In this document: one piece after another, positions 41,101 through 53,900 of the stretch
Position numbering within the stretch: the first letter of the stretch is position 1
Layout: each line of letters starts with the position of its first letter
Assembly (NCBI RefSeq): GCF_029227915.1
Contig: NC_079885.1
Coordinates: 3,720,001-3,784,000 of the forward strand
Length of the DNA stretch: 64,000 nucleotides
Origin: Hydractinia symbiolongicarpus
Taxonomy: Eukaryota > Cnidaria > Hydrozoa > Anthoathecata > Hydractiniidae
Reading direction: 5' to 3'
Position numbers and translations under genes: made by a program
Notes under the pieces: model-generated
Seen by the model: the letters and a program-made list of their open reading frames with translations, nothing else
What the model was told of the DNA's origin: nothing
Database searches by the model: none

Positions 41101-44100
41101 ACATGTTGGTACGAATACGTGACGCAACTGTTGTAACTCAAACGGATTGACACCGTTAGAAAGTCAATGAAATGTAGTTTTTGAAAATGTTTCTATTTCT
41201 TCAGCGCGTGCTAACGGCTATGATTGTTCCCACAGTACAAAATGACTTATTTATCTAAACTTTTATATAAAGCGCTACCACAGCGCCCTGTGAAATCGGT
41301 AAATTCCAGCAATCATGTCAAATTAAGAAGAATGTTATTTCTTGGGTCCAATTGTCTCACTTATCACATTTATAAGGTCACAGTCCAAAATCAGTTCAAT
41401 TAAGTCCCACAGTCAATCGTTTCACTGTTAAAAGCGATACAACCTAGTATTACCAGAAAAAAATCACTTAATACATGTTGGTACGAATATGTGACGCAAC
41501 CCTTGTAACTCACACGGACTAATACCGTTAGAAAGTCATTAAATGTAGTTTTTGAAACTGCCTCTATTTCTTCAACGCGCGCTAACGGCTAGGATTGGTC
41601 CCACAGTAAGAAATGACTTATTTATCTAAATTTTTGAATGAAGTACTACCACAGCGCCCAGTGAAATCGGTAAATTCCAACAATCATGTCAAATTAAAAA
41701 GAATGTTATTTCTTGGGTCCAATTGTCTCGCTTATCGCATTTATAAGGTCACAGTCCAAAATCAGTTCAATTAAGTCCCAGAGTCACTCGTTTCACTGTT
41801 AAAAGCGATACAACCTAGTATTACCAGAAAAATATCACTAAATACATGTTGATACGAATATGTGACGCAACCGCTGTAACTCAAACGGACTGATACCGTT
41901 ATAAAGTCATTGAAATGTAGTTTTTGAATCTGCCTCTATTTCTTCAACGCGCGCTACCGGCTAGGATTGGTCCCACAGTAAAGAAAGACTTATTTATCAA
42001 AATTTTTAAATTAGGCGCTCCAAACAGCGACCAGTGTAATCGCTGAGTTCCGGCAATGATGTCAAATTAAGAAGAATGTTATTTCTTGGGATCCATTTGG
42101 CTCACTTATCACATTTATAAGGTCACAGTCCAAAGTTACTTCAATTAATTCCCAGAGTCAATCGTTTCACAGTTAAAAGCGATACAACTTAGTAATATCG
42201 GAAAAAAATCACTAAATACATGTTGGTACGAATATGTGACGCAACCGTTGTAACTCAAGCGGATTGATACCGATAGAAAGTCATTGAAATGTAGTTTTTA
42301 AAACTGTCTCTATTTCTTAGCGCGCTATAACGGCCAGGATTGGTCCCACAGTAAAAAATGACTTATTTTATATAAATTTTTAAATGAAGTGCTACCACAA
42401 CGCCCAGTGTAATCGTTGAGTTCCGGCAATCATGTCAAATTAAGAAGAATGTTATTCCTTGGAGTTCAATTGGCACATTTATCACATTTATAAGGTCAAA
42501 GACCAAAATCAGTTCAATTAAGTCCCACAGTCAATCGTTTCACTGTTAAAAGCGATGCAACCTAGTAATATCCGAATACTACCGCTAAATACATGTTGGT
42601 ACGAATATGTGACGCAACAGTTGTAACTCAAACGGATTTGTACCGCCAGAAAGTCAATAAAATGTAGTTTTTGAAAATGTTTCTATTTCTTCAGCGCGTG
42701 CTAACGGCTAGGATTGGTCCCACAGTACTAAATGACTTATTTATCTAAACTTTTATATAAAGCGCTACAACAGCGCCCAGTGAAGTCGGTAAATTCCAGC
42801 AATCATGTCAAATTAAAAAGAATGTTATTTCTTGTGTCAAATTGTCTCACTTATCACATTTATAAGGTCACGGTCCAAAATCAGTTCAATTAAGTCCCAC
42901 AGTCAATCGTTTCACTGTTAAAAGCGATACAACATAGTTTTACCAGAAAAATATTACTAAATACATGTTGGTACGAATATGTGACGCAACCGCTGTAACT
43001 CAAACGGACTGATACCGTTAGAAAGTTATTGAAAGGTAGTTTGGGAAACTGCCTCTATTTCTTCAACGCGCGCTACCGGCCAGGATTGGTCCCACAGTAA
43101 AAAAAGACCTATTTATCTAAGTTTTTAAATGAAGCGCTCCAAACAGCAACCAGTGTAATCGCTGAGTTCCGGCAATCATGTCAAATTAAGAAGAATGTTA
43201 TTTCTTGGGTCTAATTGTCTCACTTATCACATTTAGAATGTCACAGTCCAAAATCAGTTCAATTAAGTCCCACAGTCAACCGTTTCACTGTTAAAAGCGA
43301 TGCAACCTAGTAATATCCGAATACTACCGCTAAATACATGTTGGTACGAATATGTGACGCAACCGCTGTAACTCAAACGGACTGATACCGTTAGAAAGTC
43401 ATTAAAATGTAGTTTTTAAAACTGCCACTATTTCTTCAACGCGCGCTACCGGCCAGGATTGGTCCCACAGTAAAAAAAGACTTATTTATCTAAATTTTTA
43501 AATGAAGTGCTACCACAACGCCCAGTGTAATCGCTGAGTTCCGGCAATCATGTCAAATTAAGAAGAATGTTATTCCTTGGAGTTCAATTGGCTCATTTAT
43601 CACATTTATAAGGTCACAGTCCAGAATCACTTCAATTAAGTCCCACAGTCAATCGTTTCACTGTCAAAAGCAATACAACTTAGTAATATCGGAAAAAAAT
43701 CACTAAATACATGTTGGTACGAATACGTGACGCAACCGATGTAACATAAGCGGATTGACACCGTTAGAAAGTCAATGAAATGTAGTTTTTGGAAAAGTTT
43801 CTATTTCTTCAGCGCGTGCTAACGGCTAGGATTGGTCCCACAGTAAAAAATGACTTATTTTATATAAATTTTTAAATAAAGTGCTACCACAACGCCCAGT
43901 GTAATCGCTGAGTTCCGGCAATCATGTCAAATTAAGAAGAATGTTATTCCTTGTAGTTCAATTGGCTCATTTATCACATTTATGAGGTCACAGTCCAGAA
44001 TCACATCAATAAAGTCCCACAGTCAATCGTTTCACTGTTAAAAGCGATACAACTTAGTAATATCGGAAAAATATCACTTAATACATGTTGGTACGAATAT

Positions 44101-47100
44101 GTGACGCAACCGTTGTAATTCAAACGGACTGATACCGTTAGAAAGTCATTGAAATGTAGTTTTTGAAACTGCCTCTGTTTCTCCAACGCGCGCTAACGGC
44201 CAGGATTGGTCCCACAGTAAGAAATGACATATTTATCTAAATTTTAAATGAAGTACTACCACAGCGCCAAGAGAAATCGGTAAATTCCAGCAATCATGTG
44301 AAATTAAGAAGAATGTTATTTATTGGGTCAAATTGTCTCACTAATCACACTTATAAGGTCACCGTTCAAAATCAGTTCAATTAAGTCCCACAGTCAATCG
44401 TTTCACTGTTAAAAGCGATACAACCCAGTATTACCAGAAAAATATCACTAAATACATGTTGGCACGAATATGTGACGCAGCCGCTGTAACTTAAAAGGAC
44501 TGATACCGTTAGAAAGTCATTGAAATGTAGTTTTTGAAACTGCCTCTATTTCTTCAACGCGCGCTACCGGCCAGGATTGGTCCCACAGTAAAAAAAGACT
44601 TATTTATCTAAATTTTTAAATGAAGCGCTCCAAACAGCCACCAGTGTAATCGCTGAGTTCCGGCAATCATGTCAAATTAAGAAGAATGTTATTTCTTGTG
44701 GTCCATTTGGCTCACTTATCACATTTATAAGGTCACAGTCCAAAGTTACTTCAATTAAATCCCAGAGTCAATCGTTTCACTGTTAAAAGCGATACAACTT
44801 AGTAATATCGGAAAAAAATCACTAAATACATGTTGGTACAAATATGTGACGCAACCTTTGTAACTCAAGCGGATTAATACCGTTAGAAAGTCATTGAAAT
44901 GTAGCTTTTAAAACTGTCTCTATTTCTTTAGCGCGCTATAACGGCCAGGATTGGTCCCACAGTAAAAAAAGACTTATTTATCTAAATTTTTAAATGAAGC
45001 GCTCCAAACGGCGACCAGTGTAATCGCTGAGTTCCGGCAATCATGTCAAATTAAGAAGAATGTTATTTCTTCTGGTCCATTTGGCTCACTTATCACATTT
45101 ATAAGGTCACAATCCAAAGTTACTTCAATTAAATCCCAGAGTCAATCGTTTCACTGTTAAAAGCGATACAACTTAGTAATATCGGAAAAAAATCACTAAA
45201 TACATGTTGGTACAAATATTTGACGCAACCGTTGTAACTCAAGCGGATTGATACCGTTAGAAAGTCATTGAAATGTAGCTTTTAAAACTGTCTCTATTTC
45301 TTTAGCGCGCTATAACGGCCAGGATTGGTCCCACAGTAAAAAATGATTTATTTTATATAAATTTTTAAATGAAGTGCTACCACAACGCCCAGTGTAATCG
45401 CTGAGTTCCGGCAATCATGTCAAATTAAGAAGAATGTTATTTCTTGGGGTCCATTTGGCTCACTTATCACATTTATAAGGTCACAGTCCAAAGTTACTTC
45501 AATTAAGTCCCAGAGTCAATCGTTTCACTGTTACAAGCGATACAACTTAGTAATATCGGAAAAAAATCACTAAATACATGTTGGTACGAATATGTGATGC
45601 AACCGTTGTAACTCAAGTGGATTGGTACCGTTAAAAAGTCATTGAAATGAAGTTTTTAAAACTGTCTCTATTTCTTTAGCGCGCGATAACGGCCAGGATT
45701 TGTCCCACATTAAAAAATGACTTATTTTATATATATTTTTAAATGAAGTGCTACCACAACGCCCAGTGTAATCGCTGAGTTCCGGCAATCATGTCAAATT
45801 AAGAAGAATGTTATTCCTTGGAGTTCAATTGGCTCATTTATCACACTTATAAGGTCACAGTCCAGAATCACTTCAGTTAAGTCCCACAGTCAATCGTTTC
45901 AATGTTAAAAGCGATGCAACCTAGTAATATCCGAATACTACCGCTAAATACATGTTGGTGCGAATATGTGACGCAACAGTTGTAACTCAAACGGATTTAT
46001 ACCGCCAGAAGGTCACAAAAATGTAGTCTTTGAAACTGTTCTTATTTATTCAGCGCGCGCTAACGGCCAGGATTGGTCCCACAGTAAAAAATGACTTATT
46101 TTGTATAAAATTTTAAGTGAAGCGCTACCATAGGGACGAGTGTAATCGCTGAATTCCAGCAATCATGTCAAATTAAGAAGAATGTTATTCCTTGGAGTCC
46201 AATTGGCTCATTTATCACATTTATAAGGTCACAGTACAGAATCACTTCAATTAAGTCCCACAGTCAATCGTTTCACTGTCAAAAGCAATACAACTTAGTA
46301 ATATCGGAAAAAATCACTAAGTACATTTTGGTGCGAATACGTGACGCAACCGATGTAACTTAAGCGGATTGACACCGTTAGAAAGTCAATGAAATGTAGT
46401 TTTTAAAAATGTTTCTATTTCTTCAGCGCGTGCTAACGGCTAGGATTGGTCCCACAGTACAAAATGACTTATTTATCTAAACTTTTATATAAAGCGCTAC
46501 CACCGCGCCCAGTGAAATAGGTAAATTCCAGCAATCATGTCAAATTAAGAAGAATGTTATTTCTTGGGTCCAATTTTCTCACTTATCACATTTATGAAGT
46601 CACAGTCCAAAATCAGTTCAATTAAGTCCCACAGTCAATCGTTTCACTGTTAAAAGCGATACAACCTAGTATTACCAGAAAAATATCACTTAATACATGT
46701 TGGTACGAATATGTGACGCAACCGTTGTAAGCCAATCGGACTGATACCGTTAGAAAGTCATTGAAATGTAGTTTTTGAAACTGCTTCTATTTCTTTTACG
46801 CGCGCTACCGGCCAGGATTGGTCCCACAGTAAAAAAAGACTTATTTTATATAAATTTTAAAATGAAGTGCTACCACAACGCCCAGTGTAATTGCTGAGTT
46901 CTGGCAATCATGTCAAATTAAGAAGAATGTTATTCCTTGGAGTTCAATTGGCTCATTTATCTCATTTATAAGGTCACAGTCCAAAGTTACTTCAATTAAT
47001 TCCCAGAGTCAATCGTTTCACTGTTAAAAGCGATACAACTTAGTAACATCGGAAAAAAATCACTAAATACATGTTGGTACGAATATGTGACGCAACCGTT

Positions 47101-50100
47101 GTAACTCAAGCGGATTGATACCGTTAGAAAGTCATTGAAATGTAGTTTTTAAAACTGTCTCTATTTCTTTAGCGCGCTATAACGGCCAGGATTGGTCCCA
47201 CAGTAAAAAATGACTTATTTTATATAAATTTTAAAATGAAGTGCTACCACAACGCCCAGTGTAATTGCTGAGTTCTGGCAATCATGTCAAATTAAGAAGA
47301 ATGTTATTCCTTGGAGTTCAATTGGCTCATTTATCTCATTTATATGGTCACAGTCCAGAATCACTTCAATTAAGTCCCACAGTCAATCGTTTCACTGTTA
47401 AAAGCAATACAACTTAGTAATATCGGAAAAAAATCACTAAGTACATGTTGGTACGAATACGTGACGCAATTGTTGTAACTCAAACGGATTGACACCGTTA
47501 GAAAGTCAATGAAATGTAGTTTTTGAAAATGTTTCTATTTCTTCAGCGCGTGCTAACGGCTAGGATTGTTCCCACAGTACAAACTGACTTATTTATCTAA
47601 ATTTTAAAATGAAGTACTACCACAGCGCCCAGTGAAATAGGTAAATTCCAACAATCATGTCAAATTAAGAAGAATGTTATTTCTTGGGGTCCATTTGGCT
47701 CACTTATCACATTTATAAGGTCACAGTCCAAAATTACTTCAATTAATTCCCAGAGTCAATCGTTTCACTGTTAAAAGCGATACAACTTAGTAACATCGGA
47801 AAAAAATCACTAAATACATGTTGGTACGAATATGTGACGCAACCGTTGTAACTCAAGCGGATTGTTACCGTTAGAAAGTCATTGAAATGTAGTTTTTAAA
47901 ACTGTCTCTATTTCTTTAGCGCGCAATAACGGCTAGGTCTGGTCCCACCCTAAGAAACGACTTTTTTATCTAAATTTTTAAATGAAGTGCTACCACAATG
48001 CCCAGTGTAATCGCTGAGTTCCGGCAATCATTTCAAATTAAGAAGAATGTTGTTCCTTGGAGTTCAATGGGCTCATTTATCACATTTATAAGGTCACAGT
48101 CCAGAATCACTTCAATTAAGTCACACAGTCAATCGTTTCACTATTAAAAGCGATACAACTTAGTAATAACGGAAACAAATCACTAAATACATGTTGGTAC
48201 GAACATGTGACGCAACTGTTGTAACTCAAACGGATTGACACCGTTAGAAAGTCAAGGAAATGTAGTTTTGGAAAATGTTTCTATTTCTTCAACGCGCGCT
48301 CACGGCTAGGTTTGGTCCCACAGTACAAAATGACTTATTTATCAAAACTTTTAAATAAAACGCTACCACAGCGCCCAGCGAATCGGTAAATTCCAGCAAT
48401 TATGCCAAATTATGAAGAATGTTATTCCTTGGGTTCAGTTGTATCATTTATCACATTTTTGAGGTCAAAGTCCAAAATCAGTTCAATTAAGTCCCACAGT
48501 CAATCCTTTCACTGTTAAAAGCAATGCAACCTAGTAATATCGGAAAAAAATCATTAAGTACTTGTTGGTACGAATATGTGACGCAACAGTTGTAACTCAA
48601 ACGGATTTATACCGCCAAAAAGTCAATAAAATGTAGTCTTTGAAACTGTTCCTATTTATTCAGCGCGTGCTAGCGGCCAGGATTGGTTCCACAGTAAAAA
48701 ATGACTTATTTTATATAAATTTTAAAATGAAGTGCTACCACAACGCCCAGTGTAATTGCTGAGTTTTGGCAATCATGTCAAATTAAGAAGAATGTTATTC
48801 CTTGGAGTTCAATTGGCTCATTTATCTCATTTATAAGGTCACAGTCCAGAATCACTTCAATTAAGTCCCACAGTCAATCGTTTCACTGTTAAAAGCAATA
48901 CAACTTAGTAATATCGCAAAAAAATCACTAAGTACATGTTGGTACGAATACGTGACGCAACTGTTGTAACTCAAGCGGATTGATACCGTTAGAAAGTCAT
49001 TGAAATGTAGTTTTTAAAACTGTCTCTATTTCTTTAGCGCGCTATAACGGCCAGGATTGGTCCCACAGTAAAAAATGACTTATTTTATATAAATTTTAAA
49101 ATGAAGTGCTACCACAACGCCCAGTGTAATTGCTGAGTTTTGGCAATCATGTCAAATTAAGAAGAATGTTATTCCTTGGAGTTCAATTGGCTCATTTATC
49201 TCATTTATAAGGTCACAGTCCAGAATCACTTCAATTAAGTCCCACAGTCAATCGTTTCACTGTTAAAAGCAATACAACTTAGTAATATCGGAAAAAAATC
49301 ACTAAGTACATGTTGGTACGAATACGTGACGCAACTGTTGTAACTCAAACGGATTGACACCGTTAGAAAGTCAATGAAATGTAGTTTTTGAAAATGTTTC
49401 TATTTCTTCAGCGCGTGCTAACGGCTAGGATTGTTCCCACAGTACAAACTGACTTATTTATCTAAATTTTTAAATGAAGTACTACCACAGCGCCCAGTGA
49501 AATAGGTAAATTCCAACAATCATGTCAAATTAAGAAGAATGTTATTTCTTGGGTCCAATTGTCTCGCTTATAACATTTTTAAGGTCACAGTCCAAAATCA
49601 GTTCAATTAAGTCCCACAGTCAATCGTTTCACTGTTAAAAGCGATACAACCTAGTATTATCAGAAAAATATCACTAAATACATGTTGGTACGAAAATGTG
49701 ATGCAATTAAGTCCCACAGTCAATCGTTTCACTGTCAAAAGCAATACAACTTAGTAATATCGGAAAAAATCACTAAGTACATTTTGGTGCGAATACGAGA
49801 CGCAACCGATGTAACTTAAGCGGATTGACACCGTTAGAAAGTCAATAAAATGTAGTTTTTAAAAATGTTTCTATTTCTTCAGCGCGTGCTAACGGCTAGG
49901 ATTGGTCCCACAGTACAAAATGACTTATTTATCTAAACTTTTATATAAAGCGCTACCACAGCGCCCAGTGAAATAGGTAAATTCCAGCAATCATGTCAAA
50001 TTAAGAAGAATGTTATTTCTTGGGTCCAATTTTCTCACTTATCACATTTATGAAGTCACAGTCCAAAATCAGTTAAATTAAGTCCCACAGTCAATCGTTT

Positions 50101-50930
50101 CACTGTTAAAAGCGATACAACCTAGTATTACCAGAATAATATCACTTAATACATGTTGGTACGAATATGTGACGCAACCGTTGTAAGCCAATCGGACTGA
50201 TACCGTTAGAAAGTCATTGAAATGTAGTTTTTGAAACTGCCTCTATTTCTTTAACGCGCGCTACCGGCCAGGATTGGTCCCACAGTAAAAAAAGACTTAT
50301 TTATCAAAATTTTTAAATAAAGTGTTTCAAACAGCGACCAGTGTAATCGCTTAGTTCCGGCAATCATGTCAAATTAAGAAGAATGTTATTTCTTGGGGTC
50401 CATTAGGCTCACTTATCACATTTATAAGGTCACAGTCCAAAGTTACTTCAATTAATTCCCAGAGTCAATCGTTTCACTGTTAAAAGCGATACAACTTAGT
50501 AACATCGGAAAAAAATCACTAAATACATGTTGGTACGAATATGTGACGCTACCGTTGTAACTCAAGCGGATTGATACCGTTAGAAAGTCATTGAAATGTA
50601 GTTTTTAAAACTGTCTCTATTTCTTTAGCGCGCGATAACGGCTAGGTCTGGTCCCACCGTAAGAAACGACTTTTTTATCTAAATTTTTAAATGAAGTTCT
50701 ACCACAATGCCCAGTGTAATCGCTGAGTTCCGGCAATCATTTCAAATTAAGAAGAATGTTGTTCCTTGGAGTTCAATTGGCTCATTTATCACATTTATAA
50801 GGTCACAGTCCAGAATCACTTCAATTAAGTCACACAGTCAATCGTTTCACTATTAAAAGCGATACAACTTAGTAATAACGGAAACAAAAACACTAAATAC
50901 ATGTTGGTACGAACATGTGACGCAACTGTT
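41101..50930 (+). repeat. Satellite sub-block, mixed subtypes, dominated by ACCACAACGCCCAGTG monomers
   Basis: About 26 monomers. The variant ATATAAATTTTAAAATGAAG is at 46848 and 47222, and again at 48713 and 49087, so adjacent pairs 374 bp apart occur twice, about 1865 bp from each other. A reverse-strand 61-codon open frame at 44001-44186 is a chance opening in satellite sequence. No gene seen. Confidence 0.8.
49611..49710 (+). repeat. Truncated satellite monomer (100 bp step)
   Basis: GTCCCACAGTCAATCG at 49611 recurs at 49711. The junction is at about 49701-49706, where GAAAATGTGATGCA jumps into ATTAAGTCCCACAG. Roughly 273 bp of a monomer is missing. Confidence 0.85.
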
Positions 50931-53900
50931 GTAACTCAAACGGATTGACACCCTTAGAAAGTTAAGGAAATGTAGTTTTTGAAAATGTTTCTATTTATTC
51001 AACGCGCGCTCACGGCTAGGTTCGGTGCCACAGTACAAAATGACTGATTTATCAAAACTTTTAAATGAAACGCTACCACAGCGCCCAGCGAATCGGTAAA
51101 TTCCAGCAATTATGCCAAATTAAGAAAAATGTTATTCCTTGGGTTCAGTTGTCTCATTTATCACATTTTTGAGGTCAAAGTCCAAAATCAGTTCAATTAA
51201 GTCCCACAGTCAATCCTTTCACTGTTTAAAGCAATGCAACCTAGTAATATCAGAAAAAAATCATTAAGTACTTGTTGGTACGAATATGTGACGCAACAGT
51301 TGTAACTCAAACGGATTTATACCGCCAGAAAGTCAATAAAATGTAGTCTTTAAAACTGTTCCTATTTATTCAGCGCGTGCTAACGGCCAGGATTGGTTCC
51401 ACAGTAAAAAATGACTTATTTTATATACATTTTTAAGTGAAGGGCTACCATAGGGCCGAGTATAATCGCTGAATTCCAGCAATCATGTCAAATTAAGAAG
51501 AATGTTATTCCTTGGAATCCAATTGGCTCATTTATCACATTTATAAGGTCACAGTACAGAATCACTTCAATTAAGTCCCACTGTCAATCGTTTCACTGTC
51601 AAAAGTAATACAACTTAGTAATATCGGAAAAAGTCACTAAGTACATGTTGGTACGAATACGTGACGCAACCGATGTAACTTAAGCGGATTGACACCGTTA
51701 GAATGTCAATGAAATGTAGTTTTTGAAAATGTTTCTATTTCTTCAGCGCGTGCTAACGGCTAGGATTGGTCCCACAGTACAAAATGACTTATTTATCTAA
51801 ACTTTTATATAAAGCGCTACCACAGGACCCAGTGAAATCGGTAAATTCCAGCAATCATGTCAAATTAAGAAGAATGTTATTTCTTAGGTCCAATTTTCTC
51901 ACTTATCACATTTATAAAGTCACAGTCCAAAATCAGTTCAATTAAGTCCCACAGTCAATCGTTTCATTGTTAAAAGCTATACAACCTAGTATTACCAGAA
52001 AAATATCACTTAATACTTGTTGGTACAAATATGTGACGCAACCGTTGTAACTCAAACGGACTGATACCGTTAGAAAGTCATTGAAATTTAGTTTTTAAAA
52101 CTGTCTCTATTTCTTTAGCGCGCGATAACGGCCAGAATTGGTCCCACAGTAAAAAATGACTTATTTATCTAAATTTTTTAATGAAGCGCTCCAAACAGCG
52201 ACCAGTGTAATAGCTGAGTTCCGGCAATCATGTCAAATTAAGAAGAATGTTATTTCGTGGGGTCCATTTGGCTCACTTTTCACATTTATAAGGTCACAGT
52301 CCAAAGTTACTTCAACTAAGTCCCAGAGTCAATCGTTTCACTGTTAAAAGCGATACAATTTAGTAATATCGGAAAAAAATCACTAAATACATGTTGGTAC
52401 GAATATGTGACGCAACCGTTGTAACTCAAACGGACTGATACCGTTAGAAAGTCATTAAAATGTAGTTTTTGAAACTGCCTCTATTTCTTCAACGCGCGCT
52501 AACGGCCAGGATTGGTCCCACAGTAAGAAATGACTTATTTATCTAAATTTTTAAATGAAGTACTACCACAGCGCCCAGTGAAATCGGTAAATTCCAACAA
52601 TCATGTCAAATTAAGAAGAATGTTATTTCTTGGGTCCAATTATCTCGCTTATCACATTTATAAGGTCACAGTCCAAAATCAGTTCAATTAAGTCCCACAG
52701 TCAATCGTTTCACTGTTAAAACTGATACAACCTAGTATTACCAGAAAAATATCACTACATACATGTTGGTACGAAAATGTGACGCAAACGCTGTAACTCA
52801 AAGGGACTGATACCGTTAGAAAGTCATTAAAATGTAGTTTGGGAAACTGCCTCTATTTCTTCAACGCGCGCTACCGGCCAGGATTGGTCCCACAGTAAAA
52901 AAAGACTTATTTATCTAAATTTTTTAATGAAGCGCTCCAAACAGCGACCAGTGTAATAGCTGAGTTCCGGCAATCATGTCAAATTAAGAAGAATGTTATT
53001 TCTTGGGGTCCATTTGGCTCACTTATCACATTTATAAGGTCACAGTCCAAAGTTACTTCAATTAAGTCCCAGAGTCAATCGTTTCACTGTTAAAAGCGAT
53101 ACAACTTAGTAATATCCGAAAAAAATCACTAAATACATGTTGGTACGAATATGTGACGCAACCGTTGTAACTCAAGCGCATTGATACCGTTAGAAAGTCA
53201 TTGAAATGTAGTTCTTAAAACTGTCTCTATTTCTTTAGCGCGCGATAACGGCTAGGTCTGGTCCCACAGTAAGAAACGACTTATTTATCCAAATTTTTAA
53301 ATGAAGTGCTACCACAACGCCCAGTGTAATCGCTGAGTTCCGGCAATCATGTCAAATTAAGAAGAATGTTATTCCTTGGACTTCAATTGGCTCATTTATC
53401 ACATTTATAAGGTCACAGTCCAGAATCACTTCAATTTAGTCACACAGTCAATCGTTTCACTATTAAAAGCGATACAACTTAGTAATATCGGAAACAAGTC
53501 ACTAAATACATGTTGGTACGAACATGAGACGCAACTGTTTTAACTCAAACGGATTGACACCGTTAGAAAGTCAAGGAAATGTACTTTTTGAAAATGTTTC
53601 TATTTCTTCAACGCGCGCTCACGGCTAGGTTTGGTCCCACAGTACAAAATGACTTATTTATCTAAACTTTTAAATAAAACGCTACCACAGCGCCCAGCGA
53701 ATCGGTAAATTCCAGCAATCATGCCAAATTAAGAAGAATGTTATTCCTTGGGTTCAGTTGTCTCATTTATCACATTTTTGAGGTCAAAGTCCAAAATCAG
53801 TTCAATTAAGTCCCACAGTCAATCCTTTCACTGTTAAAAGCAATGCAACCTAGTAATATCGGAAAAAAATCATTAAGTACTTGTTGGTACGAATATGTGA

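Noticed and set aside
44001-44186. 61-codon open frame on the minus strand
   Set aside because: Lies wholly in a satellite monomer, has no recognisable domain and no equivalent open frame in neighbouring copies.
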